A stretch of 64,000 bases of DNA from Deinococcus hopiensis KR-140 (GTDB lineage Bacteria > Deinococcota > Deinococci > Deinococcales > Deinococcaceae): positions 1 through 64,000 of the forward strand of contig CALPYF020000005.1 in NCBI GenBank assembly GCA_943327755.2. The letters run 5' to 3'. The notes beneath the pieces were generated by a model that worked only from the letters and a program-made list of their open reading frames with translations, had not been told where the DNA came from and searched no databases. Positions 26,931-34,567 of this stretch are shown here, one piece after another. The translations under genes were made by a program, and so were the position numbers. Each line of letters begins with the position of its first letter. The first letter of the stretch is position 1.

Positions 26931-27848
26931 ATGTCGAACGCCATGAATCGCCGGAAGTTCCTGGGGGCCGCTGGGGCCGCCACCGCCACGGGTCTGCTTG
27001 CCGGGTGCGCGCCTGCCATGAGCATGGCCCCCAAGGCCAACCTGGACGCCACGATCTTCAACTTCGCGCTGAACCTCGAGTACCTGGAAGCGGCGTTCTA
27101 CCTGGCGGCCGTGGGTCGCCTGCAGGAACTGGACGCGGCGGGCGGGAACAGCAGCAAGGTCATCCTGCCTGCGGGCTTCACCGGCCGCAACGGCGACGGC
27201 GTGAAGTTCGACTCGGCGGACGTGCGTGCCTACGCGAACGAGGTCGCCACCGACGAGCTGAACCACGTGAAGATCATCCGTAAGGTGCTGGGCGCGGCGG
27301 CCGTGTCGCAGCCCACGCTGGACCTGGGTCCGGCCTTCGCGGCGGCGGGCAGCGCCGCGTCGGGCGGGGCCATCACGGGCTTCAACCCGTTCGCCAACGA
27401 CCTGTTCTTCCTGCATGGCGCGTTCATCTTCGAGGACGTGGGCGTGAGTGCGTACAAGGGCGCGGCGCGCTTCCTGAGTGACGCGAGCGCGGGCGGCAAC
27501 CTGGAGAACGCGGCGGGCATCCTGGCGGTTGAGGCGTACCACGCCGGTATGATCCGCACCCTGCTGTATCAACAGCGCAACACGGACGTCACGCCCGCCC
27601 TGAAGGTCGCGGACGTCGTGCAGGCGATCAGCAACCTGCGTGACAGCGTGGACGGCGCCAGCGACGTGGACCAGGGGATCGTGGAAGGCGGCGCGGCGAA
27701 CATCGTCCTGGCGGACGGCAACGGCATCGCGTACAGCCGCACGCCGCGTCAGGTGGGGAACATCGTGTTCCTCGCGCCCGGCGCGACGAAGGGTGGCTTC
27801 TACCCTGACGGTCTCAGCGGCGACTTCAGCGCGATCCTGGCGCTGTAA
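26931..27848 (+). CDS. Tat-exported ferritin-like lipoprotein (desiccation-related type)
   Basis: 305 aa. The start at 26931 has GGAGG upstream and opens with a twin-arginine motif NRRKFLGAAG followed by a lipobox LLAGC, so the protein is probably folded before export and lipid-anchored. Residues about 40-215 are a ferritin-like four-helix domain with Glu/His metal candidates in NLEYLEAAFYLA, TDELNHVKII, FEDVGVSAY and AVEAYHAGMI. Homologues are called desiccation-related proteins. Iron handling outside the membrane is a plausible role in an oxidative-stress-resistant genus, but is unproven. Confidence 0.88.
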   Translation: MSNAMNRRKFLGAAGAATATGLLAGCAPAMSMAPKANLDATIFNFALNLEYLEAAFYLAAVGRLQELDAAGGNSSKVILPAGFTGRNGDGVKFDSADVRAYANEVATDELNHVKIIRKVLGAAAVSQPTLDLGPAFAAAGSAASGGAITGFNPFANDLFFLHGAFIFEDVGVSAYKGAARFLSDASAGGNLENAAGILAVEAYHAGMIRTLLYQQRNTDVTPALKVADVVQAISNLRDSVDGASDVDQGIVEGGAANIVLADGNGIAYSRTPRQVGNIVFLAPGATKGGFYPDGLSGDFSAILAL

Positions 27849-27865
27849 AGTTCACGCAGTTCAAC

Positions 27866-27896
27866 GGGGAGGGGAGCCGGTCGCGGCCCCCCTCCC
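27866..27896. terminator. Possible bidirectional terminator
   Basis: GGGAGGGGAGCCG pairs with CGGCCCCCCTCCC over a short loop, between convergent genes. Confidence 0.55.
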
Positions 27897-27927
27897 TCTG
27901 TGCTGTCCGGGTCCTGCGCCTGCCGGG

Positions 27928-29175
27928 TTACAGCCCCTCGATGACCCACTCGCCCGCGCGCATCAGCGGCTCGCGGGTGCCGTCCTTCGTGATGCCGTCC
28001 ACGTCGGTGGCGGGCGTGCCGATCATCCAGTCCACGTGGATCAGGCTGTCGTGGTTCCCGCCCGCCGCGTCCAGCGTGGCGGGGTCGGTGCCGCCCTGCA
28101 CGTTCGTGGGGTAGCAGCGGCCCAGCGCGATGTGCGACGCGGCGTTCTCGTCGAACAGGGTGTTCAGGAACAGCGTGCCGGTCTGCGCGACGGGCGCGCT
28201 GGCGGGCACCAGGGCCACCTCGCCCAGGCGGGCGGCGCCGTCGTCGGTGGCGATCAGGGCTTTCAGGGTGTCCTCGCCATGCGTGGCGCTCACCTCGACA
28301 GCGCGCCCGGCCTCGAAACGCATGCGGATGCCCTCGATGAGCTGCCCGCGCGCACTCAGGGGTTTGCTGGCGACCGCCACGCCGTCCACGCGGTCGCGGT
28401 GCGGGGCGGTGAACACCTCGTCGGTGGGGAGGTTCGGGACGCCGCGCACACCGTTCTGCGCGGTCTCCGCGCCGCCCTGCCACACGTGGTTCCGGGCGAG
28501 GCCCACGGTCAGGTCGGTGCCCAGGTCGCTCTTCAGGTGCACGGCGGCGTACTGCTTGCCGTTCAGGTGGGTGGTCAGGCGCTCCAGGCGGGTCAGGTGC
28601 ACGTCCCACGCGGCGACCGGGTCGGGCTGATCCGCGCGGGTCACCGTGAAGATGTCGTCCCACAGCCGGGCCACGGCCTCGTCCTGCGGCAGCTCCGGGT
28701 ACACGCGGGCCGCCCAGGCGGGCGTGGCCATCGCGCCGATCGTCCAGTTCACGCGGAAGCTGCCGCTCGCCTCGCTCACCCGGCGCATGGCCTGCGCGAC
28801 CAGCTTGCTGCGCGCCGCGATCCGCGCGGGGTCCACGCCCGCCAGCAGCGAGGGGTCCTCACCGATGATCCCGATGGACGCGTACCCTTCGCCGACCATC
28901 GCCTCGGCCTCCTGCGCGTGCCACGCGGGCAGGTGGTTCACAGCGTCGTCCGAGCCGTCCTCGAACAGCGCCAGCCCCAGGTGAGGATCGTGGTACGTGA
29001 CGCGCACGTCGCTCGCCCCGGCCCGGTACGCGGCGCGCGCCACCAGCCGCGCCAGTTCGGTCGCCTCAACCGGCGCACTCACGCGGACCTTGCCGCCCTG
29101 CGGGAGGTTCACGCCGGTCCGGACGAGCAGTTCGGCGTAGCGCGCCAGTCGCGCCTGGAAATCACTTGAGGTCAT
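27928..29175 (-). CDS. M29-family metallo-aminopeptidase
   Basis: 415 aa. Thermophilic-aminopeptidase (AmpS/AmpT) family. The zinc ligands expected for the family sit in EGIRMRFEAG, GEVALVP, LFDENAASHIALGRCY and the C-terminal HVDWMIG, all present. It removes N-terminal residues from peptides in the cytoplasm. The start at 29173-29175 is supported by TAGAGT 7 nt upstream; longer frames lack support. Confidence 0.93.
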   Translation of the reverse strand: MTSSDFQARLARYAELLVRTGVNLPQGGKVRVSAPVEATELARLVARAAYRAGASDVRVTYHDPHLGLALFEDGSDDAVNHLPAWHAQEAEAMVGEGYASIGIIGEDPSLLAGVDPARIAARSKLVAQAMRRVSEASGSFRVNWTIGAMATPAWAARVYPELPQDEAVARLWDDIFTVTRADQPDPVAAWDVHLTRLERLTTHLNGKQYAAVHLKSDLGTDLTVGLARNHVWQGGAETAQNGVRGVPNLPTDEVFTAPHRDRVDGVAVASKPLSARGQLIEGIRMRFEAGRAVEVSATHGEDTLKALIATDDGAARLGEVALVPASAPVAQTGTLFLNTLFDENAASHIALGRCYPTNVQGGTDPATLDAAGGNHDSLIHVDWMIGTPATDVDGITKDGTREPLMRAGEWVIEGL

Positions 29176-29182
29176 GCCTGCC

Positions 29183-29188
29183 ACTCTA
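29183..29188 (-). promoter_or_regulatory. -10 box of the M29 aminopeptidase gene
   Basis: TAGAGT on the minus strand, 7 nt before the ATG. Confidence 0.5.
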
Positions 29189-29404
29189 CCCGGCGTCCCC
29201 ATGAGGCAGAACGGTGCCCCTGATGCGCCGTCTGGCGGATGCGGCCAGTCCCGCGCGCCTGCTACGGTCGGGTCACCTGTCACCTGCTGCTGAGACGGGA
29301 CCCTCCTCTTCCCCGCCCCGCCCTCCAATACCGGAGTGCGACTGGGCCGATGATTCCCTCCCGGCGCGCCCTGGCGCGGGCCGGTGTTCCTCAGCAGAGG
29401 CCAC

Positions 29405-30868
29405 ATGAATGTTCATTTCTCCGCGCAGGGCGAGGCCCTGTCGCCCACCCACCTGTCACCCACCACTCTGGCGCATGCCAGCGGGGTGCCCGCTCACCTG
29501 TTTGCCAGTCCGGAAGTGCCCATCGAGCGGTCCGCCCTCCGGGACGCGCTGCGCCTGCTGGACCTGCACGCGGCGGCCCGGACCCTCGACCCGGCGCTGC
29601 GGGTGGAGGCGCTGGCCCTCACGCCAGACCTGCACCGCGCGTCGCCCGCCCCGGTGGGGACCGCGCTGCTCACGCGCGGGTTTCTCACGCCGCATCTGAT
29701 CGGCAACGACCTGGGCTGCGGGATGCGCCTGCACCTGACCGGGCTGCGTGCCGACGACCTGCGGCCGCACTTGGACGCGCTGGAGCGTGAACTGCGCGCC
29801 GTGTTTTTCCAGGGGCGGCGGTCGCTGAGCCTCACGGGCCGTCAGCGGGAGGCGCTGCTGCGCGGCGGCGTCCCCGAGTTGCTCGCCGCGCCGCGCCCGG
29901 CGGGTCAGCGGGGCCTGTGGGACCTGCTGGGCGCGCAGGAGCCCGGGCCTGATCCGCAGGTGCCGTTCGTGCACGGGCAGTTGGACGGCGTGCAGGACTG
30001 GCTGGGGGCCCGCGAGCAGGCATCGTTCGACACGCAGCTGGGCTCGGTGGGCGGCGGGAATCACTTCGTGGAGGTGCAGGAGGTCGCGGCCGCGCTGGAC
30101 CGGCACGCGGCGTACGCGTGGGGCGTGCGGCCCGGCGAGGTGGTGGTGATGGTGCACAGCGGCTCGCTGGGCTTCGGTCATCTGTTCCGTGCCCAGCTGC
30201 GCACCTGGGCGCGGGCGGTCCCGGGGGCGCCGCTGCCGCTGCTGCCCGCCGACCGTCCGGGCGTGCCCGGGGTGCTGGACGCGCTGCACGCCGCCGCGCA
30301 TCTGGCGAGCGGGAACCGGCTGGTGCTCGCCTGCATGGTGCGCTCGGCACTGGGCCGGGCACTGCCGCCGGGCATGCTGACCGACGATCAGCCGTTCCCT
30401 GCACTGTCGGACGCGCCGCACAATTTCATCTGGTCCGCCGGGGACGGGCGGTGGCTGCACCGCAAGGGCGCCACGCCCGCCGCCGCGCCCGGTGCACAGG
30501 CTCCGCACGGCGAGCCGGTCCTGATTCCGGGCAGCATGGGGGACTTCAGTTACCTGCTGGCCGGGCAGGGGCACCCGCTGGCGCTGGGCAGCGCCAGTCA
30601 CGGCGCGGGCCGCCGTCAGCCGCGTGGGGCGGCCATGCGCCTGAGCGACGCGGATCTGCGCCGGGTGCTGGAGACCCTGCGGGTGGTGACGCCCATCGAC
30701 CTGCGGGCGGCGCGGGCGGACATCCGCGCGCGGGCCCTGTCGGCGCTGAAGCAGGAGGCGCCCGGCGCGTACAAGGCGGTAACGCCCATCATCGACACGC
30801 ACGCCCGGGCGGGACTGGCGCGGCCCGTGGCGGCGCTGCGGCCCCTGCTGACCATCAAGAGTCTGTAG
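29405..30868 (+). CDS. rtcB: RtcB-family RNA ligase
   Basis: 487 aa. RtcB joins RNA 2',3'-cyclic phosphate or 3'-phosphate ends to 5'-OH ends using Mn2+ and GTP. The metal-binding IGNDLGCGMRL, GSVGGGNHFVEVQ, VMVHSGS, the HNFIW segment, the GRWLHRKGATPA loop and the guanylylated-His motif GSASHGAGR are all present. The ATG at 29405 is chosen over one 21 nt upstream because AGAGG precedes it. No archease (rtcA/rtcR) gene lies next to it. Its end overlaps the convergent ArsR-type gene by 14 bp. Confidence 0.92.
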   Translation: MNVHFSAQGEALSPTHLSPTTLAHASGVPAHLFASPEVPIERSALRDALRLLDLHAAARTLDPALRVEALALTPDLHRASPAPVGTALLTRGFLTPHLIGNDLGCGMRLHLTGLRADDLRPHLDALERELRAVFFQGRRSLSLTGRQREALLRGGVPELLAAPRPAGQRGLWDLLGAQEPGPDPQVPFVHGQLDGVQDWLGAREQASFDTQLGSVGGGNHFVEVQEVAAALDRHAAYAWGVRPGEVVVMVHSGSLGFGHLFRAQLRTWARAVPGAPLPLLPADRPGVPGVLDALHAAAHLASGNRLVLACMVRSALGRALPPGMLTDDQPFPALSDAPHNFIWSAGDGRWLHRKGATPAAAPGAQAPHGEPVLIPGSMGDFSYLLAGQGHPLALGSASHGAGRRQPRGAAMRLSDADLRRVLETLRVVTPIDLRAARADIRARALSALKQEAPGAYKAVTPIIDTHARAGLARPVAALRPLLTIKSL

Positions 30869-31418
30869 GGTCCGCTTCGGGCCGCCAGTACACGCCGCGT
30901 TCGCGCTTCAGGACGCCCAGGCCGATCATCTCGCGGCGCAGGGTGGACACGTCGGCATACACCTCGCCCAGGATGGCGTTTACCTCGGCTTCCGGGTAGT
31001 GGCGGCCATGCTCGAACAGGGTCACGAGTTCGTGCAGGATGACGTCTTTCTTCTTGCGCTGGGCGGGCAGGGTGGTCAGGCGGCCGCCTTTCAGGAAAGC
31101 GCGCAGGACGCGGTCGCGGTAGGGGTCGTCGGGCGTGGGAGCGGGGGCGGCGCCGCGCACGACGTCCGCGAGGTTCAGGTCCAGCGCGGCGGCGTGCGCG
31201 CGGTGCAGGCGGTGGTGGCCGTCCTGCCGGGTGAGGATCAGTCCGGCCTCGGTGAGCTGCGCGAGGTGATGGCTGACGGTGGCGGGCGCGAGGTTCATCA
31301 GGCGGGCGAGTTCGTCGCCGCTGGCCTCGCGCGTCCAGACGAGGCGCAGCAGGCTGAGGCGTGCGGGGTGGGACAGCGCGCGGAACAGGGCAGCGCGGGC
31401 GGTGAGGTCGGCGCTCAT
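30855..31418 (-). CDS. ArsR-family regulator with C-terminal DUF2087
   Basis: 187 aa. Residues about 5-80 form an ArsR winged helix (ALSHPARLSLLRLV, ELARLMNLAPATVSHHLAQLTEAGLI). Residues about 100-180 are DUF2087 (LTTLPAQRKKKDVILHELV, FEHGRHYPEAEVNAILGEVY, TLRREMIGLGVLKRERGVYWR). No metal-binding Cys pair is present, so the signal is unlikely to be arsenic. It is co-transcribed after an 80-aa protein gene with ATGA overlap, and an inverted repeat in front of that gene is the likely operator. Confidence 0.88.
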   Translation of the reverse strand: MSADLTARAALFRALSHPARLSLLRLVWTREASGDELARLMNLAPATVSHHLAQLTEAGLILTRQDGHHRLHRAHAAALDLNLADVVRGAAPAPTPDDPYRDRVLRAFLKGGRLTTLPAQRKKKDVILHELVTLFEHGRHYPEAEVNAILGEVYADVSTLRREMIGLGVLKRERGVYWRPEADPTDS

Positions 31419-31657
31419 GGGCGGGGTTCGCGCGGCCAGGGGGGCGTGCCGTGCGCGGCACGGTGGGCGCCCTCGTAGATGCCCAGGGCGGCGTCCAGGG
31501 TGTCGAGGCGGGCCTGCGCGCGGGCCTGATCGGCGGCGTTCCCGGCGGCGTGGGCGAGGCGCAGGTCGCGTTCGGCGTTCGTGCGGATGCCCGTCACGAG
31601 GCGGTGGTACAGGGCGTTCATGCGGTCCTGCGGGGTGGGGTCGGCGGCTTCGGTCAT
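31415..31657 (-). CDS. Small protein co-expressed with the ArsR-DUF2087 regulator
   Basis: 80 aa, mostly helical (ALYHRLVTGIRTNAERDLRLAH), Ala/Arg rich, Pro-rich C-terminus. Not recognised. GAGGAG lies 7 nt before the ATG (31655-31657). The stop overlaps the regulator start as ATGA. Confidence 0.65.
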   Translation of the reverse strand: MTEAADPTPQDRMNALYHRLVTGIRTNAERDLRLAHAAGNAADQARAQARLDTLDAALGIYEGAHRAAHGTPPWPREPRP

Positions 31658-31668
31658 TTCGATCCTCC

Positions 31669-31691
31669 TCGAATCATCATGACTGATTCGA
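31669..31691. promoter_or_regulatory. Inverted-repeat operator before the ArsR-DUF2087 operon
   Basis: Perfect arms TCGAATCA / TGATTCGA separated by 7 nt, just upstream of the Shine-Dalgarno of the 80-aa gene. The arrangement fits autorepression by the downstream ArsR-type protein. Confidence 0.6.
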
Positions 31692-31746
31692 TGCCTGTCG
31701 AAATGAGCCGAATGGCGCAGTGCCCCCGCCCGGTCCGGGCCGGGCG

Positions 31747-32229
31747 TTACCAGCCCTCGATCTGCCGCCCCGCCTCGAAAGCCGCGACGCCCGCCGCCAC
31801 GCTGAGGTTCAGGCTGCGGCCCCCGCCCGGCTGCGGCAGCTTCAGCTTCGGCAGGGCGTCGCGCAGCCACACGGGCAGCCCGCGCGACTCCGGACCGAAC
31901 AGCAGGTAATCCCCCCGCCGGAAGCCCGCGCGGGTGTGCAGGTCGGTCGCGTGCGTGCTGAACGCCCACACCCGCGCGCCCGCCCCCAGCGTGCCCTGGA
32001 AAGCCGTCCAACTGGCGTGCTCGTGCAGTGTCACGCCCTCCAGGTAGTCCATCACCGCGCGGCGGAACTCCCGGTCATGCAGGTGGAACCCGAACGGGCG
32101 GATCAGGTGCAGGTCCGCGCCCAGCACCGCGCAGGTCCGCGCGACGTTCCCCACGTTCCCGGCCTTCTCCGGCTCGAACAGCACCACGTGCAGCAGCGGC
32201 CCCTCCCCACCCGGCGCCGCATCACTCAC
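31747..32229 (-). CDS. trmL: tRNA (cytidine(34)-2'-O)-methyltransferase
   Basis: 160 aa, small SPOUT-class enzyme. It methylates the wobble nucleotide 2'-O of certain leucine tRNAs using S-adenosylmethionine. EPEKAGNVGNVARTCA, LIRPFGFHL, LLFGPESRGLP and SLNLSVAAGVAAFE (the knot) are diagnostic. It overlaps ispF by 8 nt and shares its promoter. Confidence 0.94.
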   Translation of the reverse strand: MSDAAPGGEGPLLHVVLFEPEKAGNVGNVARTCAVLGADLHLIRPFGFHLHDREFRRAVMDYLEGVTLHEHASWTAFQGTLGAGARVWAFSTHATDLHTRAGFRRGDYLLFGPESRGLPVWLRDALPKLKLPQPGGGRSLNLSVAAGVAAFEAGRQIEGW

Positions 32230-32728
32230 CGCCGACCCCCGGCGCCGCGTCCACGCGGGCCAGCAGCACCGTCGCGCGCGTCTGTACGTGCAGCGGCGCC
32301 AGTCCCTCCGACGTCTTGAAGCTGATCCCTACGTCCCCCTCGGGCAGCGAGAGCAGCGCCGCGACCGACCGGGCGATCTCCGCGCGCAGCGGCCCCAGCT
32401 TCGGGCGGTCCAGCGTCACCACGACCGCCACGTTCACCGGCACCCAGCCGCGCTCCTGCACCAGCGCCAGCGCCCGCTCCACGATCACGCGCGAATCCAT
32501 CCCACGCCACTCCTCGGCCGTATCCGGGAAGTACCCCCCGATATCCCCCAGCGCCAGCCCCGACAGCATGGCGTCGGCCACCACGTGCAGCACCGCGTCC
32601 CCGTCACTGTGCGCCACCGCACCCAGCTCCGCGTGCGGCACGTCCACGCCGCCCAGTACCAGCCGCCGCCCCGCCTCCAGACGGTGCGCGTCCTCCCCGA
32701 ACCCAACCCTGAACGGCCACGACCTCAT
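32222..32728 (-). CDS. ispF: 2-C-methyl-D-erythritol 2,4-cyclodiphosphate synthase
   Basis: 168 aa. Fifth enzyme of the MEP isoprenoid pathway, active as a trimer with zinc. The metal site DAHRL (after GFGE), the AHSDGDAVLHVVADAMLSGLALGDIGG region and the C-terminal SFKTSEGLAPL loop are present. The ATG is preceded by TACACT at 6 nt. Confidence 0.95.
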   Translation of the reverse strand: MRSWPFRVGFGEDAHRLEAGRRLVLGGVDVPHAELGAVAHSDGDAVLHVVADAMLSGLALGDIGGYFPDTAEEWRGMDSRVIVERALALVQERGWVPVNVAVVVTLDRPKLGPLRAEIARSVAALLSLPEGDVGISFKTSEGLAPLHVQTRATVLLARVDAAPGVGGE

Positions 32729-32734
32729 CCCCGG

Positions 32735-32740
32735 AGTGTA
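32735..32740 (-). promoter_or_regulatory. -10 box of the ispF-trmL operon
   Basis: TACACT on the minus strand, 6 nt before the ispF ATG. Confidence 0.58.
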
Positions 32741-32827
32741 GCAAGGCGCCTAACGCCCCTTTAACGCCCCGTCCGGCAAGCTGCACACACCGCCGCCCCC
32801 CGCCCCCACGCCGCCAGGGAGACGCCC

Positions 32828-33592
32828 ATGACCCACCTGCACCTCGAAGACGACCTGTTCCACCTGCTGCCCCTCCCCGCGCTGCGCTGGCCCGCACACG
32901 CCCCCACACAGGCCTGCCCCAACCGCGCCTACGCCCGCGCCTTCCAGACCGCCGGCCTGCCGCCCATCACCACCTGGCCCGACGGCACGCACTGCACCCC
33001 CCTGCTCACCGCCAGCGGCCCACGCCACATCTGCCGGCTGCACCTGAGCACCCTGCCCAACGGCGACCGCATCCTGCTCATCGAGGACGTGCACACCTAC
33101 CACCTCCACCCGGTCACCGGCCTTCCCAACCAGGACGCCCTGACCAGCGACGCCACCCACACCCCCTCGGGCACCCTGGCCACCCTGCGCCTTCCCAGCC
33201 TGCGCGACCAGCGCCACCAGCTGGGCGACGACACCGTCGACCGCACCCTGCGCCACATCGCGCGGGACGTGGAACGCGCCGCGCAGGACTGGCACGCCAG
33301 CGCCTACCACGTCGGCCACGACTTCGCACTCCTCAGCCCCCACCCGCTGACCCCCGACGCCCTGGCCCCCCTGACCCGCCGCGCCGCGCAGCACCTGGCC
33401 GCCCTGGGCTGCACCCCCGACCTCCGCACCGGCCTGGCCGACGCCCCCCACGACGGCCGCACCCTGGCCGCCCTGCTCGCCACCGCGCAGGACCGCGCCG
33501 GAACCCCCGCCGCCGCCCGCCGCAGCGCCCTGGGCAGCCTGCGCCGCCTGCTCAGCCCCGGTCACGCCACCCAGGCCGTCATCGCCCTCTAG
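32828..33592 (+). CDS. Degenerate GGDEF-domain protein
   Basis: 254 aa, soluble, unusually rich in His, Pro and Thr. Residues about 1-95 look like a PAS-type or other small sensor domain. The rest aligns by eye with a GGDEF domain: HPVTGLPNQDAL stands for the DxLTGLxNRxxL entry motif, and VGHDFALL (residues 162-169) occupies the GGDEF position. Signature and metal residues are lost, so it cannot be a normal diguanylate cyclase; a binding role is possible. AGGGAGA lies 5 nt before the ATG. Two small paralogous genes follow. Confidence 0.68.
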   Translation: MTHLHLEDDLFHLLPLPALRWPAHAPTQACPNRAYARAFQTAGLPPITTWPDGTHCTPLLTASGPRHICRLHLSTLPNGDRILLIEDVHTYHLHPVTGLPNQDALTSDATHTPSGTLATLRLPSLRDQRHQLGDDTVDRTLRHIARDVERAAQDWHASAYHVGHDFALLSPHPLTPDALAPLTRRAAQHLAALGCTPDLRTGLADAPHDGRTLAALLATAQDRAGTPAAARRSALGSLRRLLSPGHATQAVIAL

Positions 33593-33594
33593 CC

Positions 33595-34068
33595 ATGACC
33601 CACCTGCACCCCCACATGACCAACTCCCGCCGACTGGGCCAGCCCCTCCCCCCCGCCGACCTGCACCACCTGAGCCCCGACGGCCCGCACCTGAGCGTCC
33701 ACACCCCACGCGGGTCCCTGGCGCTGTACCGCTTCACGCCCCTGCAGATGGCCCTCCTGACCGGCGATCACGTCCCCACCGCCGCCCACTGGCCCGAACA
33801 CCTCAAGGCGTTCCTGTACCAGTACGTCCCGCTGCCCGTCCTGCCCAGCAGCCCCCACCCGCTGCCCGGCACGGTGCACGCGCAGGGCCGCGACCCGCAC
33901 GGCCTGCGCACCTGGGACCACACCACCTACCAGGGCTGGCCCCTGTACCTGTACGCCCACGACCACCCCGGCCAGCCGCCCGGCGGCGAGGTCCCCCACC
34001 TGTTCACCCTGGTTCGCCTGGACCAACCCCCCCTGCCCGGCCCGCACCACCGCCCCCACGGGCCCTAG
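33595..34068 (+). CDS. Small protein related to PF03640-type repeats, copy 1
   Basis: 157 aa, no signal peptide. The C-terminal half (LKAFLYQYVPLPV, then RTWDHTTYQGWPLYLYAHDHPGQPPGGE and LFTLV) resembles the secreted repeat family PF03640, whose members read TYNGxPLYxFxxDxxPG. The next gene encodes a paralogue. It begins 2 nt after the stop of the degenerate GGDEF gene and shares its first 15 bases with that gene (both MTHLH), so the two are coupled. Function unknown. Confidence 0.68.
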   Translation: MTHLHPHMTNSRRLGQPLPPADLHHLSPDGPHLSVHTPRGSLALYRFTPLQMALLTGDHVPTAAHWPEHLKAFLYQYVPLPVLPSSPHPLPGTVHAQGRDPHGLRTWDHTTYQGWPLYLYAHDHPGQPPGGEVPHLFTLVRLDQPPLPGPHHRPHGP

Positions 34069-34071
34069 AAT
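34066..34071 (+). promoter_or_regulatory. -10 box of paralogue copy 2
   Basis: TAGAAT, overlapping the stop codon of copy 1. It predicts a 5' leader of about 25 nt that includes the GGAGG used by the start at 34103. It is too close to the ATG at 34070 for that codon to be transcribed. Confidence 0.45.
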
Positions 34072-34102
34072 GAAACACGCACCACACTTCAACGGAGGTT
34101 CC

Positions 34103-34558
34103 ATGACGGAAGGACCACAGAAAGACAGCATCTACGAGAAGAACGGCCAGCTGTACGCCAGACGACAGGGCAAGGATCTGGCCCTGTTCGTGTTCCCCCT
34201 CGTGAAGGGAGGCCAGAGCGTCGCGGCCGGGTACGACTGGTCGGCGTACCTCCTGTCCTTCGTGAAGCAGTACGTTCCCCTGCAGACCGTCACCGACCCA
34301 CCCACCATCCAGGGACTCACCTTCAGCCAGCAACTGCGAACGGGTGACCAGTGGTTCAACTACAGCCAGCAGACCTGCAACGGCTACCCTCTGTACTACG
34401 TCGATGGCGTTCCACAGGGCGCCAAGACGGAACAGCCCGCCCTGTTCCAACCGGCCACCATTGCCCAGCTGACTCAGGCCGCCTCCACCGAACCCGCTCC
34501 TACCGAACTGGGAAGCGGTGACGACGATGGTGGGCCGACCAATTATCTCGGGCCGTAA
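34103..34558 (+). CDS. Small protein related to PF03640-type repeats, copy 2
   Basis: 151 aa, soluble. Shared with copy 1: LALF-F, the LSFVKQYVPLQT helix and WFNYSQQTCNGYPLYYVDG, matching the Y/F-x-G-x-PLY core of the PF03640 family. The tail is acidic and Gly rich. G+C is lower than in copy 1. The ATG at 34103 follows GGAGG by 4 nt. It converges on the large regulator with a 9-nt gap. Confidence 0.68.
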   Translation: MTEGPQKDSIYEKNGQLYARRQGKDLALFVFPLVKGGQSVAAGYDWSAYLLSFVKQYVPLQTVTDPPTIQGLTFSQQLRTGDQWFNYSQQTCNGYPLYYVDGVPQGAKTEQPALFQPATIAQLTQAASTEPAPTELGSGDDDGGPTNYLGP

Positions 34559-34567
34559 GTCTTCCGT

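Noticed and set aside
29176..29404. RNA gene or riboswitch between the aminopeptidase and rtcB
   Set aside because: No stable conserved stem or known motif was seen; only the minus-strand -10 box and a weak ribosome site.
34070..34102. ATG at 34070 as the start of the second PF03640-like protein
   Set aside because: It lies inside or beside the TAGAAT -10 box, so it would not be transcribed; the ATG at 34103 has GGAGG.
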